A DNA stretch of 64,000 bases from Chlorogloeopsis sp. ULAP01. GTDB taxonomy: Bacteria > Cyanobacteriota > Cyanobacteriia > Cyanobacteriales > Nostocaceae. The first letter of the stretch is position 1; every line of letters begins with the position of its first letter. The stretch covers positions 310,001 through 374,000 of the forward strand of contig NZ_JAUDRH010000002.1 in assembly GCF_030381805.1 (NCBI RefSeq). Reading direction: 5' to 3'. Below are positions 9,463-18,924 of this stretch, one piece after another. Made by a program: the position numbers and the translations under genes. The notes below the pieces were generated by a model. It saw only the letters and a program-made list of their open reading frames with translations, ran no database searches and was not told the DNA's origin.

Positions 9463-10443
9463 ATGTTCACAAGCAGCACTCCAAATCCACAGGAGCAAAA
9501 CGATTGTAAATTGGAAGCATCGAGGCTATGGCAACAAGCCACTCAACAGCAACAAGCGGGTGAATTATCTGCTGCTTTGAAGTCTTTACAACAGTCATTG
9601 GTGTTATTTCAGACAGTTGGAGATTGTCACAAACAAGCACAAGTAATTTGTTGTTTAGCTTTGGTTACATACAATTTAAGAGACTACGAGAATGCAATTT
9701 CTTACTCTCACCAGTGTTTATCTCTAGCACAAGATATAAAAGACTTACAGATGCAGGTGCAGGCTTTGTCCCATTTAGGTAATGCCTATCGTCATTTAGG
9801 AGACAATCATAAAGCTATCGAATCTTTACGAGTATGTTTAGAGATTGCCCAAAAGTTGCAAGATGAGCGAAGTCAAATAGCAACACTAAACAACCTGGGA
9901 TTAGTTTATAAAGCTTTGAACGACATACCCCAGACTATAGAATTGCAACAGCAAAGCCTAGAAATTATACGACAAATCCAAGATCATTGGGGCGAGGAGC
10001 AAGTGCTAAAGAATCTAGGCAATTGTTTTTATGCTTTTGGGTATTATGCAAAGGCAATCGATTACTATGAGCAGTGTCTGATAATAGCGCGTTCCTTAAA
10101 TCGCAGCCGCAGCGCCATTCAGCTACTTAAAAATTTAGGTAATGCTTGCCATGCGATCGGCGAATATAGCAAAGCAATTACATATCATGAGGAACGTTTG
10201 CTACTAGCTCAACAAATCCAGGACATACGTACTCAAGAACAATGTTTAGACAGTTTAGGAATTACTTGTGAAACCTTGGGAGATTATGCCAAAGCAATAA
10301 TTTATTATGAAAAACGTTTAGAGTTAGCGAGAAGTCTTAATCGCCGTAGCAGCGAGCAACAAATTCTTGCTAGTCTCAGGGTAGCTTGCTACGCCTTAGG
10401 AGATTATGTCAAAGCAATGGAATACCAACAGCAGATTAAGTAG
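9463..10443 (+). CDS. Tetratricopeptide repeat protein (Rapsyn/NPH-type TPR)
   Basis: A 326-residue protein made almost wholly of 40-residue TPR units (about seven). They have the A/G-LGD-Y-KAI-Y-E-LA pattern typical of the TPR_12 class (for example LGDYAKAIIYYEKRLELARSLN, counted in two pieces). There is no signal peptide or added effector domain. It probably acts as a soluble protein-interaction scaffold, partner unknown. The start at 9463 is chosen because the repeats begin within about 15 residues. An overlapping ORF at 9362-9580 is out of frame and not coding. Confidence 0.85.
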   Translation: MFTSSTPNPQEQNDCKLEASRLWQQATQQQQAGELSAALKSLQQSLVLFQTVGDCHKQAQVICCLALVTYNLRDYENAISYSHQCLSLAQDIKDLQMQVQALSHLGNAYRHLGDNHKAIESLRVCLEIAQKLQDERSQIATLNNLGLVYKALNDIPQTIELQQQSLEIIRQIQDHWGEEQVLKNLGNCFYAFGYYAKAIDYYEQCLIIARSLNRSRSAIQLLKNLGNACHAIGEYSKAITYHEERLLLAQQIQDIRTQEQCLDSLGITCETLGDYAKAIIYYEKRLELARSLNRRSSEQQILASLRVACYALGDYVKAMEYQQQIK

Positions 10444-10562
10444 AAATATCACTATTAACAGACATAATACTCAGTGCTGCTTGTTATAACATAACTTTAT
10501 TGCAATCTAAATCTTTAATTTAGATTTAACAGCTGGCGCTTACATTTAGTATTTAAAGTTTC

Positions 10563-11243
10563 ATGAGTAGCGAACAACAACTAAGCCTTTTTGAAGAACC
10601 CAATTCCGAGCAAAAAGAACTGATTCCCACTGACAGCAAAATCCCGATTCCCTCTGGTACCTATGGCAATATGGCGGAATTGGCACAGCATTGCAACCGG
10701 TGTCATCGCTGTGAATTAGGAAACACTCGTACTCATGCCGTTGTCGGTAGGGGCAACCTTGAAGCACAAATTATGGTTATAGGAGAAGCACCAGGACAAA
10801 ACGAAGATGAAACAGGGTTACCATTTGTCGGGCGAGCAGGACAACTTTTAGAAAAAATCTTGGCTTCTGTAAAACTGGACACAGAAAAAGATGTATACAT
10901 ATGCAATATAAACAAATGTCGTCCCCCGAATAACCGAGTTCCTACAAACGAAGAGATAGAGGCTTGCAAACCTTATTTGTTAGAACAAATTCGCCTAGTT
11001 GCTCCCAAAATTATTTTGTTGACGGGTGCAACTGCCGTCAAAGGATTACTTGGTGATAAGCGAGGAATTACCAAGATTCGTGGAACTTGGATGGAGTGGG
11101 AAGGGCATTTGTGTATGCCAATTTTTCACCCTTCTTATTTGTTGCGTAATCCTTCTCGCGAAGTTAATAGCCCCAAATGGTTAATGTGGCAAGATATTCA
11201 AGCTGTACGTGCCAAGTATGATGAACTTTGCCAAAGCAGCTAA
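10563..11243 (+). CDS. Family 4 uracil-DNA glycosylase (4Fe-4S)
   Basis: Removes uracil from DNA. The 226-residue protein has the family-4 layout. Iron-sulfur cysteines appear in HCNRCHRCELG (about residues 39-49) and later in CNINKCRPPNNR (about 117-128). The catalytic/uracil-binding GEAPGQNEDETGLPFVGRAGQLL motif (about 76-98) and the HPSYLLRNPS motif near the C-terminus are present. It ends in a shared terminator with the convergent purQ. Confidence 0.93.
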   Translation: MSSEQQLSLFEEPNSEQKELIPTDSKIPIPSGTYGNMAELAQHCNRCHRCELGNTRTHAVVGRGNLEAQIMVIGEAPGQNEDETGLPFVGRAGQLLEKILASVKLDTEKDVYICNINKCRPPNNRVPTNEEIEACKPYLLEQIRLVAPKIILLTGATAVKGLLGDKRGITKIRGTWMEWEGHLCMPIFHPSYLLRNPSREVNSPKWLMWQDIQAVRAKYDELCQSS

Positions 11244-11269
11244 CAATTTACTGTTTTGAGAGTTGGATA

Positions 11270-11298
11270 CCGCTCTTGAGCTTGGGTAACAAGAGCGG
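11270..11298. terminator. Bidirectional intrinsic terminator between udg and purQ
   Basis: A 9-bp perfect stem (CCGCTCTTG at 11270-11278 and CAAGAGCGG at 11290-11298) with an 11-base loop and a following AGTTTTTA on plus. It sits between two convergent genes. Confidence 0.85.
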
Positions 11299-11307
11299 AG
11301 TTTTTAC

Positions 11308-11982
11308 TTAAACTAATGCTATAACTTTCTCTACTAAGCCAGCAAACAACTTCAATCCATCCGTATTGCCTAGCGCTGAATCTGCTGCTCTTTCTGGATG
11401 CGGCATCATTCCCAACACGTTGCCCTCAGAATTGCAAATCCCGGCAATGTTTCTCACTGAACCATTGGGGTTCTCTTGGGTGTAGCGGAAGACAACTTGA
11501 CCGTTATCTTCAAGTTTTGATACAGTCACCTTATCAGCGTAGAATCTTCCTTCCCCGTGAGCAATGGGCAGTTGAATGACTTCACCAGCAGAATAAGTTT
11601 TTGTCCAAGGTAAATCGTTACGCTCAACTTTGAGGAGAACGCGATCGCAGATAAAATGCAAATCTCGATTTCTTGCTAATACTCCTGGCAGAAGCCCAGC
11701 TTCAGTTAATACCTGAAAGCCATTACAAATACCAAGAACAAATTTACCCTTTTGAGCGTGTTCGATTACCTGCTGCATTACGGGCGAAAATCGAGCGATC
11801 GCACCACAACGCAAATAATCTCCATAGCTAAAACCACCAGGGATAATTACTACATCCAAATCGGCAATATCCGTTTCTTGATGCCAAACCATCCGAGTTG
11901 GTTGTCCCAGTAAATCTCTGGTAACGTAAGCAACATCGCGATCGCAATTAGAACCTGGAAAAACAACAACACCGAATTTCAT
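11308..11982 (-). CDS. purQ: Phosphoribosylformylglycinamidine synthase, glutaminase subunit
   Basis: Supplies ammonia to PurL for the fourth step of purine synthesis. The 224-residue class I glutamine amidotransferase has the nucleophile in GICNGFQVLTEAGLLPG (Cys near residue 85) and the catalytic His/Glu in MPHPERAAD (about 195-203). The N-terminal MKFGVVVFPGSNCDRD is typical of PurQ. It lies downstream of purS on the same strand, separated by 155 bases that include a simple-repeat tract. Confidence 0.97.
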   Translation of the reverse strand: MKFGVVVFPGSNCDRDVAYVTRDLLGQPTRMVWHQETDIADLDVVIIPGGFSYGDYLRCGAIARFSPVMQQVIEHAQKGKFVLGICNGFQVLTEAGLLPGVLARNRDLHFICDRVLLKVERNDLPWTKTYSAGEVIQLPIAHGEGRFYADKVTVSKLEDNGQVVFRYTQENPNGSVRNIAGICNSEGNVLGMMPHPERAADSALGNTDGLKLFAGLVEKVIALV

Positions 11983-12017
11983 TTTTGGTTAAGAGTTAGT
12001 GGTTAAGTAGGGTATAG

Positions 12018-12060
12018 GTGATTGGGGATTGGGGATTGGGGATCGGGGATTGGGTATTGG
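12018..12060. repeat. GGGGATT short tandem repeat tract
   Basis: About six imperfect copies of the heptamer (G)GGGATTG lie between purS and purQ. Such short tandemly repeated repetitive tracts are common in heterocystous cyanobacteria. Confidence 0.8.
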
Positions 12061-12137
12061 ATATAGCCCCTGAAGCTCCTCTGCTCCTCGGCTCTTGGTG
12101 CTTGTTTCCCTGTTCCCCCAACCCTATCCCCTATCCC

Positions 12138-12416
12138 TTAATACACTCCCGTCTGGGATTCCACCTCAATCAAATCAAACTTATAATTTTCGATTACCGG
12201 ATTTGCTAACATTTGGTCACATATCTGATTTAAATCTTTACGAGCGGAAGTTTCATCAGGTGAAATAATATTTAATTCAATGTACTTACCAATCCGCACT
12301 TGTTCGACATTATTGTATCCCAACTGTTTCAGCCCAGATTGTACCGCCACTCCAGCAGGATCTAAAACTGAAGGACGAAGGGTAACTAAAATTTTGGCTC
12401 GATACTTCCTTTGCAC
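12138..12416 (-). CDS. purS: Phosphoribosylformylglycinamidine synthase, PurS subunit
   Basis: A small structural subunit that bridges PurL and PurQ. The 92-residue product has the usual size and the motif RPSVLDPAGVAVQSGLKQLG (about residues 13-32), followed by VRIGKYIEL. The gene heads the purS-purQ pair and is divergent from the Zur-like gene. The 146-base spacer must hold both promoters. Confidence 0.95.
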   Translation of the reverse strand: MQRKYRAKILVTLRPSVLDPAGVAVQSGLKQLGYNNVEQVRIGKYIELNIISPDETSARKDLNQICDQMLANPVIENYKFDLIEVESQTGVY

Positions 12417-12562
12417 TGACTTTTACTGAACACTGCGATCGCTATACTATATCTTTCTGTTGCTACTGAGCGACAATAATATTACAGAGCCATTAGCCTT
12501 AAGCTATAAGCTTACCTAAAATATACAATCTGAACGAAATTAACGTTCTGTCTAAAATTGCT

Positions 12563-12961
12563 ATGAAATCCGTGCACACCCGCTCTCAAGAGCGTATTCT
12601 TAACCTTCTCAAAACCCTCAAACAAGGCATTTCTGCCCAAGATATTTACGTGGAATTACGTAATCGCAATCAAAGCATGGGTTTGGCAACTGTTTACCGC
12701 TCTTTAGAAGCTTTAAAGCTGGAAGGCTTGGTGCAAATGCGGACATTAGCTAACGGCGAAGCTCTCTACAGTTTAGTACAGCAAGACAAACACCACCTTA
12801 CCTGTTTGCAATGTGGCACTTCTATTCCAATTTATCAATGTCCAGTCCATGAACTAGAAGTACAATTACAAACTAGTCATAATTTTAAGATTTTTTATCA
12901 CACCTTAGAGTTTTTTGGTTTGTGCAATCAATGTCAAATAGATCAAGCTAGTGTGGAGTAG
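12563..12961 (+). CDS. zur: Fur-family metal regulator, Zur/FurB-like
   Basis: A 132-residue Fur-family repressor. The winged-helix recognition region is SMGLATVYRSLEALKLEGLV (about residues 38-57). The metal region has DKHHLTCLQCG and the second pair in CNQCQ, giving the two CxxC structural-zinc pairs. The short form, without the His-rich N-terminus of iron Fur, most resembles cyanobacterial Zur (FurB). In Anabaena Zur is reported to control, among others, a duplicated threonyl-tRNA synthetase. A short thrS lies 7 kb away in this window. PerR is the alternative. No clear Zur box was found by eye in the spacer. Confidence 0.72.
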   Translation: MKSVHTRSQERILNLLKTLKQGISAQDIYVELRNRNQSMGLATVYRSLEALKLEGLVQMRTLANGEALYSLVQQDKHHLTCLQCGTSIPIYQCPVHELEVQLQTSHNFKIFYHTLEFFGLCNQCQIDQASVE

Positions 12962-13018
12962 GGGGATCAATCAGTTAACAGTTAACAGTGAAAAAACTGA
13001 TAACTGATAACTGATACC

Positions 13019-14023
13019 TTAACCCAGACGGTTGTTATTTCCTGGGGAGATTTGGTTGTCTAATATAGGGTGATCTGTGGGAACATCTGAAACTATAGAG
13101 CGTATACCTTCCAAAGTAGCGGGAATAGTGCGCGGATCCATAAACATCACTTTACTGCTATCGCTCTTACCAATAGTCGCGCCCATATCTAGATAACCCA
13201 ATGCCAACAAAATTTCTAAAGCTTGCTGGGCGCTAGGACTAGTTTTGATTTTTTGGGCAATAATATCGGCAGATTCGGCAATTGCTTGAGCTTTAAGAAC
13301 TTGCTGTTGACGCTCGGCTTGGGCTTTAAGAACTAGGGCTTTTTGTTGAGCCTCTGCTTCCAAAATGACTGCTTTTTGATGTGCTTCTGCTTCTAGAACT
13401 TGGGCTTCTGCTTTGCCTCTAGCACTATTAACAGCAGATTCTCGTTCGCCCTCAGAAGTTAGAATCGCTGCCCGCTTGCGACGCTCTGCTGACATTTGCA
13501 ATTCCATTGATTGCTGCACTTCCTGAGATGGAAGAATATCCCGCAATTCTACCCGCGTCACTTTCACTCCCCAAGGATCGGTAGCAACATCCAAATCCCG
13601 TAATAGAAGTTCATTTACTTCCGAACGTGCGGTAAAGGTTTCATCTAGCTCCAGTTTGCCCATTTCAGCGCGGATTTGCGTCATCACCAAATTCACCATC
13701 GCCGCTTGGAGATTTTCTACTTTATAGTAAGCTTTCTCCATGTCAACGATGCGCCAATACACCACTGCATCAACAACGATTTTGACGTTATCGCGGGTTA
13801 TACATTGTTGTGGTGGAATATCTAGAACTTTCTCGCGGATTGTCTCACGGTAAACGATTCGATCAATAAAAGGAACAACAAAGTTCAGCCCTGGTTCTAA
13901 CTTTTTGTCAAAGCTACCTAAGCGTTCTACTAAAGCTTCATTGCCTTGATTGACTACTTTCACAGAACCCGCAACAGCAGAACCGCCCAAAATTACACTA
14001 ATTAGGAATAATATACCTTCCAT
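13019..14023 (-). CDS. SPFH/Band 7 (stomatin/QmcA-like) membrane protein
   Basis: An N-terminal membrane anchor (MEGILFLISVILGGSAVAGS) is followed by a Band 7 domain (about residues 20-180) with LEPGLNFVVPFIDR and VELRDILPS. A long Ala/Glu/Gln-rich coiled coil with repeated VLEAEA/QKALVLKAQA segments follows (about 180-260). The start at 14023 follows AGGGA and puts the membrane segment at the N-terminus, so an ATG 45 bases upstream is less likely. The upstream neighbour is an NfeD-family gene on the same strand, the classic partner of stomatin-like proteins in membrane microdomains. Confidence 0.92.
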   Translation of the reverse strand: MEGILFLISVILGGSAVAGSVKVVNQGNEALVERLGSFDKKLEPGLNFVVPFIDRIVYRETIREKVLDIPPQQCITRDNVKIVVDAVVYWRIVDMEKAYYKVENLQAAMVNLVMTQIRAEMGKLELDETFTARSEVNELLLRDLDVATDPWGVKVTRVELRDILPSQEVQQSMELQMSAERRKRAAILTSEGERESAVNSARGKAEAQVLEAEAHQKAVILEAEAQQKALVLKAQAERQQQVLKAQAIAESADIIAQKIKTSPSAQQALEILLALGYLDMGATIGKSDSSKVMFMDPRTIPATLEGIRSIVSDVPTDHPILDNQISPGNNNRLG

Positions 14024-14122
14024 AAATTTATCCCTGGAATTTTTAAGTAGTAAATAAGCTGGAAACAACTATTTATAAATGGTTTTAAGCAGATAAAATC
14101 TTGCTTGCAAATGTTTGTGGTG

Positions 14123-14590
14123 TTAATCAATACCGGAGATTGAAGAATATTCTGGCATCACAATTAAAGTTGTACCTTCGCGCCTGACTACATAAACTCG
14201 TTGGTGGGATGCGATCGCCAATTGATCGTCAAAACATTGGGCGCGCCAAGAATTGCCTTCGTATAGCACTCGCCCTGTTTTCCCGGCTGGTATCTCTGTT
14301 AAAGTTTCGCCCATAACAGCATCCTGAATTTTTGATTTTGCTCGCCGTGGTTTCACAAACCGACGGCAAAGCAAAATTAACACCACAGAAAGTAATAGCC
14401 AAACCACCACTTGCAGCCATAACTTCCCTAAAATCACCCCAGAGAGTAACGCTACTACAAAGGCGCTAATTCCCATCATGAAAGCGACAGAAGCCGTTGG
14501 TAGCAACAGTTCCATTAAACATAAACCTGCTCCTAGCATGAGCCAGATTATGGTAGAACTGGATATTGATGTTGCAGTATAAATTGGCAT
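14123..14590 (-). CDS. NfeD-family membrane protein
   Basis: A short NfeD (NfeD1b type, 155 residues) without the protease domain. Two or three membrane segments cover residues 12-70. A C-terminal OB-fold (about 90-150) contains VMGETLTEIPAGKTGRVLYEG and VYVVRREGTTLIVMPE. It lies 99 bases upstream of the stomatin-like gene and very probably forms an operon and a membrane complex with it. Confidence 0.92.
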   Translation of the reverse strand: MPIYTATSISSSTIIWLMLGAGLCLMELLLPTASVAFMMGISAFVVALLSGVILGKLWLQVVVWLLLSVVLILLCRRFVKPRRAKSKIQDAVMGETLTEIPAGKTGRVLYEGNSWRAQCFDDQLAIASHQRVYVVRREGTTLIVMPEYSSISGID

Positions 14591-14822
14591 AGCGCCATCC
14601 TAGACACTACATTTGCGTAAATGTATTTATGTTTTCAAATACAGACATACACTAACTATTTCCAGAAATTGGAAGCTAGAATTTTTACGTAAGTTTTGGT
14701 TAATTTAAGTAACCAGTGTTGAATCGAAAACAGTTAAATCCAGTCTAATCTAACCCTTTAGTCTTTGACAGCTAGATTTAATCGAACTTCACCTATCCAT
14801 TTGTTCGGATATTTACACCTGC

Positions 14823-16793
14823 ATGATTTCTACCCAGCAGTTAATTTATTGTCCAAATCCCATCTGTGCTAACCCCATCAATCCTGTAGACAATAGTCTT
14901 TGTGCAAGTTGTCAAACTCCATTGATTAAGCGCTATCTCTGGGCAGTTGGCGAATTTCCAACCAAAATTTCACCTGGAGAAATGGTGGCTCAAAGGTATG
15001 AGGTAATTGCACCTCAAATCTGGCTAGATACTCAACCGGGAAAATTACCAGACATCCCTGAAGAAATATCAGATGAAATTATTCCTTATCTGCGCTTATA
15101 TCCACATCGGTTGCACTTACCGCAAGTCTATGGATTTGTTCGCTCCCCAGCACAAGACGGAGTTGATATTCTCTTGCTGGAAAATGTGCCTGTAGATGAG
15201 GTGGGAAATCTCTACCCGGCGATCGCTTCTGCATGGCAGCAAGTAACAGCAATCAGACAAGTTTACTGGCTATGGCAAATTTTACAACTATGGACGCCTT
15301 TATCAGAATTGGGAGTTGCAGCCAGTTTACTGAAACCAGACAATATACGAGTGCAAGGTTGGTGTGTGCGGCTGTTGCAACTTCAGCATTCAACAACAAA
15401 GAAACCCAGTTTACAGAATTTGGCAGAGTGTTGGCAACCTTGGGTAAATATTGCCAAAACTCCAGTCGCAGCAGGGTTGGAGAAAATAGTCAGACAAATG
15501 GCTAATCCTGACGCCGATTTAGTGGCAATTTCTACTCAACTCAATACTTTTTTACTAGCATCTGCTGTCCAATTACCCTTAACTATAAAAATGGCTGGTG
15601 CAACTGATATTGGCTCGCAAGAACTGATGCAAAATGAAGATTCTTGTTTTCCCACTGCCAATGATTCAATAGAAGATCCTTTACTCCTACAAGCAGCAAT
15701 TATTTGTGATGGTATTGGTGGACATGAAGGCGGTGAAGTCGCAAGTCTTTTAGCAATGCAATCTTTAAAATTGCAAATCCGCGCTTTACTCAAAGATATC
15801 GCTGAACAGACCGAAATTGTACCACCCGATGTTGTGCAAAAACAATTAGAAGCTAGTTTGCGAGTTGTAAATAACGTAATTTGCAACTGTAATAACGAGC
15901 AAAAGCGCGGAGGTACTCAACGCATGGCTACAACTGCTGTCATGGCAGTGCAAGTGCCGCAAAATATCCCCAATGCTTCTGGATTGCAGTCAGAGAATGC
16001 CCATGAACTTTACTTAACGAGCATCGGTGATAGCCGTGCTTACTGGATTACTTACAACTACTGTCAATTACTTACAGTCGATGATGATGTAGTAGCACGA
16101 GAAGTAAGCAATGTTCGCAGTTTTTATCACAAAGCGCTACAACGCCCAGATGCTGCTGCCCTCACTCAAGCATTGGGGACAAAAGATGGAGAATTTCTTC
16201 ACCTTTGGATGCAACGTTTGATTGTTGAAGAAGACGGCATATTGCTATTGTGTTCTGATGGCTTCAGTGACAATAACTTGGTAGAACAGTCTTGGCGAGA
16301 GTATGCTGTACCAGCGTTAACAGGTGAATTTTCCCTAGAAGACGCTCTCTACTCTTGGATGAAACTAGCTAGTGAGAAAAATGGTCACGATAATATATCA
16401 CTGGTTTTGATTCAATACCGTGTTTCTCCAGATTATCCGGTTCTGGTTACTAAGACGCGATCGCAAATCGAAGTTGTCGAACAAAAGCAAGTAGAAATCG
16501 TCACAGAAACACAACTAGAAGCAGCACAAGAACCCGAATTAGCAGAAAGTTCTCAGTTCCTCTTGGATTTAGAAATTTCGGAACCTGCCAAAGCCACAGC
16601 AACCCAAACCCCTACCAAAGGTAAATCTCCTCAGTATAAAGCAAAGTTGAGGCTCATAGGATTTTTGGTTGTATTGCTAGGAGGAACAACAGCAGGATTT
16701 TATGCTTGGTGGCGATTTCAACCGCAATCGTTCCTGCAAACGTGCCGACAACTTCCTCAAATAGTGCGGCAATTTTGTATGCCTCAAAAATAG
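14823..16793 (+). CDS. PP2C-type protein serine/threonine phosphatase with zinc ribbon and C-terminal membrane anchor
   Basis: A 656-residue multidomain protein. Residues 10-33 form a CPNPxC/CASCQ zinc ribbon. Residues 40-235 look like a degenerate kinase-like or regulatory region. The PP2C domain (about 255-535) has metal-binding motifs ICDGIGGHEGGEVAS, LTSIGDSRAYW, LLLCSDGFSDN and the C-terminal NGHDNISLVLI. A Glu/Thr-rich linker and one membrane helix (about 615-635, LIGFLVVLLGGTTAGFYAWW) follow, leaving a short extracytoplasmic tail. Probably reverses Ser/Thr phosphorylation at the membrane. Substrate unknown. Confidence 0.9.
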   Translation: MISTQQLIYCPNPICANPINPVDNSLCASCQTPLIKRYLWAVGEFPTKISPGEMVAQRYEVIAPQIWLDTQPGKLPDIPEEISDEIIPYLRLYPHRLHLPQVYGFVRSPAQDGVDILLLENVPVDEVGNLYPAIASAWQQVTAIRQVYWLWQILQLWTPLSELGVAASLLKPDNIRVQGWCVRLLQLQHSTTKKPSLQNLAECWQPWVNIAKTPVAAGLEKIVRQMANPDADLVAISTQLNTFLLASAVQLPLTIKMAGATDIGSQELMQNEDSCFPTANDSIEDPLLLQAAIICDGIGGHEGGEVASLLAMQSLKLQIRALLKDIAEQTEIVPPDVVQKQLEASLRVVNNVICNCNNEQKRGGTQRMATTAVMAVQVPQNIPNASGLQSENAHELYLTSIGDSRAYWITYNYCQLLTVDDDVVAREVSNVRSFYHKALQRPDAAALTQALGTKDGEFLHLWMQRLIVEEDGILLLCSDGFSDNNLVEQSWREYAVPALTGEFSLEDALYSWMKLASEKNGHDNISLVLIQYRVSPDYPVLVTKTRSQIEVVEQKQVEIVTETQLEAAQEPELAESSQFLLDLEISEPAKATATQTPTKGKSPQYKAKLRLIGFLVVLLGGTTAGFYAWWRFQPQSFLQTCRQLPQIVRQFCMPQK

Positions 16794-16828
16794 GTTTGAT
16801 ATTGATTCTCAATTGAATTAAATCTAAC

Positions 16829-16971
16829 CTACTCATAATGCATCCACATCCGAATGACTTTAACTGTTTGCTCGGATTCAACAACTTCATATACTAAGCG
16901 GTGTTGAATATTTATTCTTCGAGAGTAACGTCCTTTTGAGCTTGCTTTGTGTAAACTAACTTCCAACTCAC
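16829..16971 (-). pseudogene. Txe/YoeB-type toxin with internal deletion
   Basis: The start reads V-S-W-K-L-V-Y-T-K-Q-A-Q-K-D from a GTG at 16971, the standard N-terminus of Txe/YoeB mRNA endonucleases. After a jump into another frame comes the intact C-terminus GRYSRRINIQHRLVYEVVES, then EQTVKVIRMWMHYE and a stop at 16831-16829. Roughly 35-40 central residues are missing. The joint lies in AAAGGACG, a sequence expected on both sides of the gap, so slippage between short direct repeats likely removed it. Reading from the GTG, translation now stops after 19 codons. The GTG overlaps the antitoxin stop by 4 bases. Confidence 0.85.
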
Positions 16972-17213
16972 CAATGCAATTCCTCATCGCATTCCTCGAT
17001 AGGAGTTGCTAACCCTACCTTGATAGATTCTCCCATTCCAGGGACAGATAGCAAGTATAAAGTTTCTTGAATCGCTGACCAATCTTCTTCTGAAATAAGA
17101 ATTGCATTACTATGTTCACCCCTAATCAGAACAGGCTTGTGAGATTGGACAACTTGCTCGATAAGTTGTTTGAGCTGATTTTGAGCCTCGTTGACAGGAA
17201 GACTAGACATCAT
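16968..17213 (-). CDS. Phd/YefM-family antitoxin
   Basis: An 81-residue type II antitoxin. The N-terminal DNA-binding part is LPVNEAQNQLKQLIEQVVQS, then HKPVLIRGEHSNAILISEEDW, the typical Phd/YefM signature, and an acidic toxin-binding tail ending EECDEELHW. It is intact although its toxin partner immediately downstream is broken. The first ATG (17213) and second ATG (17210) are both possible starts. Expected to be autoregulatory. It may persist as an orphan that binds other toxins, which is inference. Confidence 0.9.
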   Translation of the reverse strand: MMSSLPVNEAQNQLKQLIEQVVQSHKPVLIRGEHSNAILISEEDWSAIQETLYLLSVPGMGESIKVGLATPIEECDEELHW

Positions 17214-17448
17214 AACTCTCTTTGTCGAGTTGACGACGCTAGCTCTACTAAATGTTACTCTAAGAGATTCATAATTTAAAGGTGCGATCGCTCATTTGCT
17301 GTATTGTTCTGCAATAAGGTAGAACATTTGTGATTCCACAGCAAGCTGTCGTTACGACACCAAGAATTGGCAAAGATGCTCAAATAAAAAAATAGATTTT
17401 CTCAAACAGGCTAGTTTAAGTAAAGAAAGTAAAATTGAGTATTTAATT

Positions 17449-18768
17449 ATGGAACAACCTATAAAAGTTATTGGAGGTGGGCTGGCTGGAACAGAAGCAG
17501 CATGGCAAATAGCCCAGGCGGGAGTGCCTGTAATTTTGTATGAGATGCGCCCTAAACGTTTTAGCCCTGCCCATCATACAGAACACCTTGCAGAATTGGT
17601 ATGTAGCAACTCTTTTGGTGCAGCTAATAGCGATCGCGCCGCAGGGCTTTTGCATGAAGAATTGCGTCAACTCGGTTCTATTGTAATTGCCAAAGCTGAT
17701 GAACACGCAGTTCCCGCCGGAGGAGCGCTAGCTGTGGATCGGGGACAATTTAGTCAAGAATTGACAGAAACTTTGTCTGGGCATCCGTTAATTGAATTAT
17801 CTCGAGATGAAGTACGTAATATACCGGAAGGAATTGTAGTTTTAGCCACTGGCCCGCTTACCAGCCCTGACTTGGCAGAAGATTTGCACCGCTTTACAGG
17901 GATGGAATACTTAAGCTTTTTTGATGCTGCTAGCCCGATTGTTGTTGGAGAAACAATTAATCGTGATATTGCTTTTCTTGCGTCTCGCTACGATAAAGGC
18001 GAAGCTGCCTATCTGAACTGCCCGATGAATAAAGAGCAGTATTTACGATTTTGGCAAGAACTTTGTGCCGCCGAACAAACGGAATTAAAGGATTTTGAGC
18101 GAGAAACTGCAAAGTTTTTTGAAGCTTGTTTGCCGATAGAAGAACTGGCACGACGAGGAGAAGATACCATGCGTTATGGGCCTCTAAAACCAGTTGGTTT
18201 GTCCGATAGTCGTACGGATGAACGCCCTTATGCTGTCGTGCAGTTGCGGCAAGAAGATAAAGCCGGTCAACTTTGGAACATGGTTGGTTTTCAAACAAAC
18301 CTGCGTTGGGGTGAACAAAAGCGGGTATTCCAGATGATTCCGGGTTTAGAAAATGCTGAATTTGTGCGGCTAGGGGTGATGCACCGCAACACTTTTATTA
18401 ACGCTCCACAGCTAATGCTGCCTAGCTTGCAATTTAAAAACCATCCTACATTGTTGGGTGCTGGGCAGTTAATTGGTACTGAAGGCTACACTGCCGCCTC
18501 TGCTGGTGGCTGTTTAGCTGGCATAAACGCTGCGCGGCTAGCTTTAGGCAAACAACCATTGATTCTACCGCCAACAACGATGATGGGGGCATTATTTGAA
18601 TTTATCAGTTCAGCTTCACCAAAGCATTTTCAACCTATGCCGCCTAACTTTGGGATTTTGCCGGAACTAGAACAGAAAATTAAAAATAAACAACAGCGCT
18701 ACGGACGTTACCGCGATCGCGCTCTTGCTGACTTAGCAACTTGGAAAGCAAATCAATATTTGTCTTAA
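17449..18768 (+). CDS. trmFO: Methylenetetrahydrofolate-tRNA-(uracil-5)-methyltransferase TrmFO
   Basis: Makes 5-methyluridine at tRNA position 54 using methylene-tetrahydrofolate and FAD. The 439-residue length is normal. The FAD-binding dinucleotide fold is GGGLAGTEAAWQIAQAG (about residues 8-24). Other family segments are CSNSFGAANSDRAAGLLHEELR (in two parts, about 52-73), YLNCPMNKEQY and the C-terminal GTEGYTAASAGGCLAGINAAR. It stands alone on plus. Confidence 0.97.
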   Translation: MEQPIKVIGGGLAGTEAAWQIAQAGVPVILYEMRPKRFSPAHHTEHLAELVCSNSFGAANSDRAAGLLHEELRQLGSIVIAKADEHAVPAGGALAVDRGQFSQELTETLSGHPLIELSRDEVRNIPEGIVVLATGPLTSPDLAEDLHRFTGMEYLSFFDAASPIVVGETINRDIAFLASRYDKGEAAYLNCPMNKEQYLRFWQELCAAEQTELKDFERETAKFFEACLPIEELARRGEDTMRYGPLKPVGLSDSRTDERPYAVVQLRQEDKAGQLWNMVGFQTNLRWGEQKRVFQMIPGLENAEFVRLGVMHRNTFINAPQLMLPSLQFKNHPTLLGAGQLIGTEGYTAASAGGCLAGINAARLALGKQPLILPPTTMMGALFEFISSASPKHFQPMPPNFGILPELEQKIKNKQQRYGRYRDRALADLATWKANQYLS

Positions 18769-18924
18769 GCTCAGTCAAGGCATCTTTTTTGCTTAATTGA
18801 AATAGGCTAGATACCTGTCATATCATATCCGCTTAAAGACTTATCATTCAGGCAAACGCACCGGACGCGGAAAGATTTTAGTCGTAAGTAATTAGCCGGA
18901 CTTGATGTCAATTGTATACAAAGC

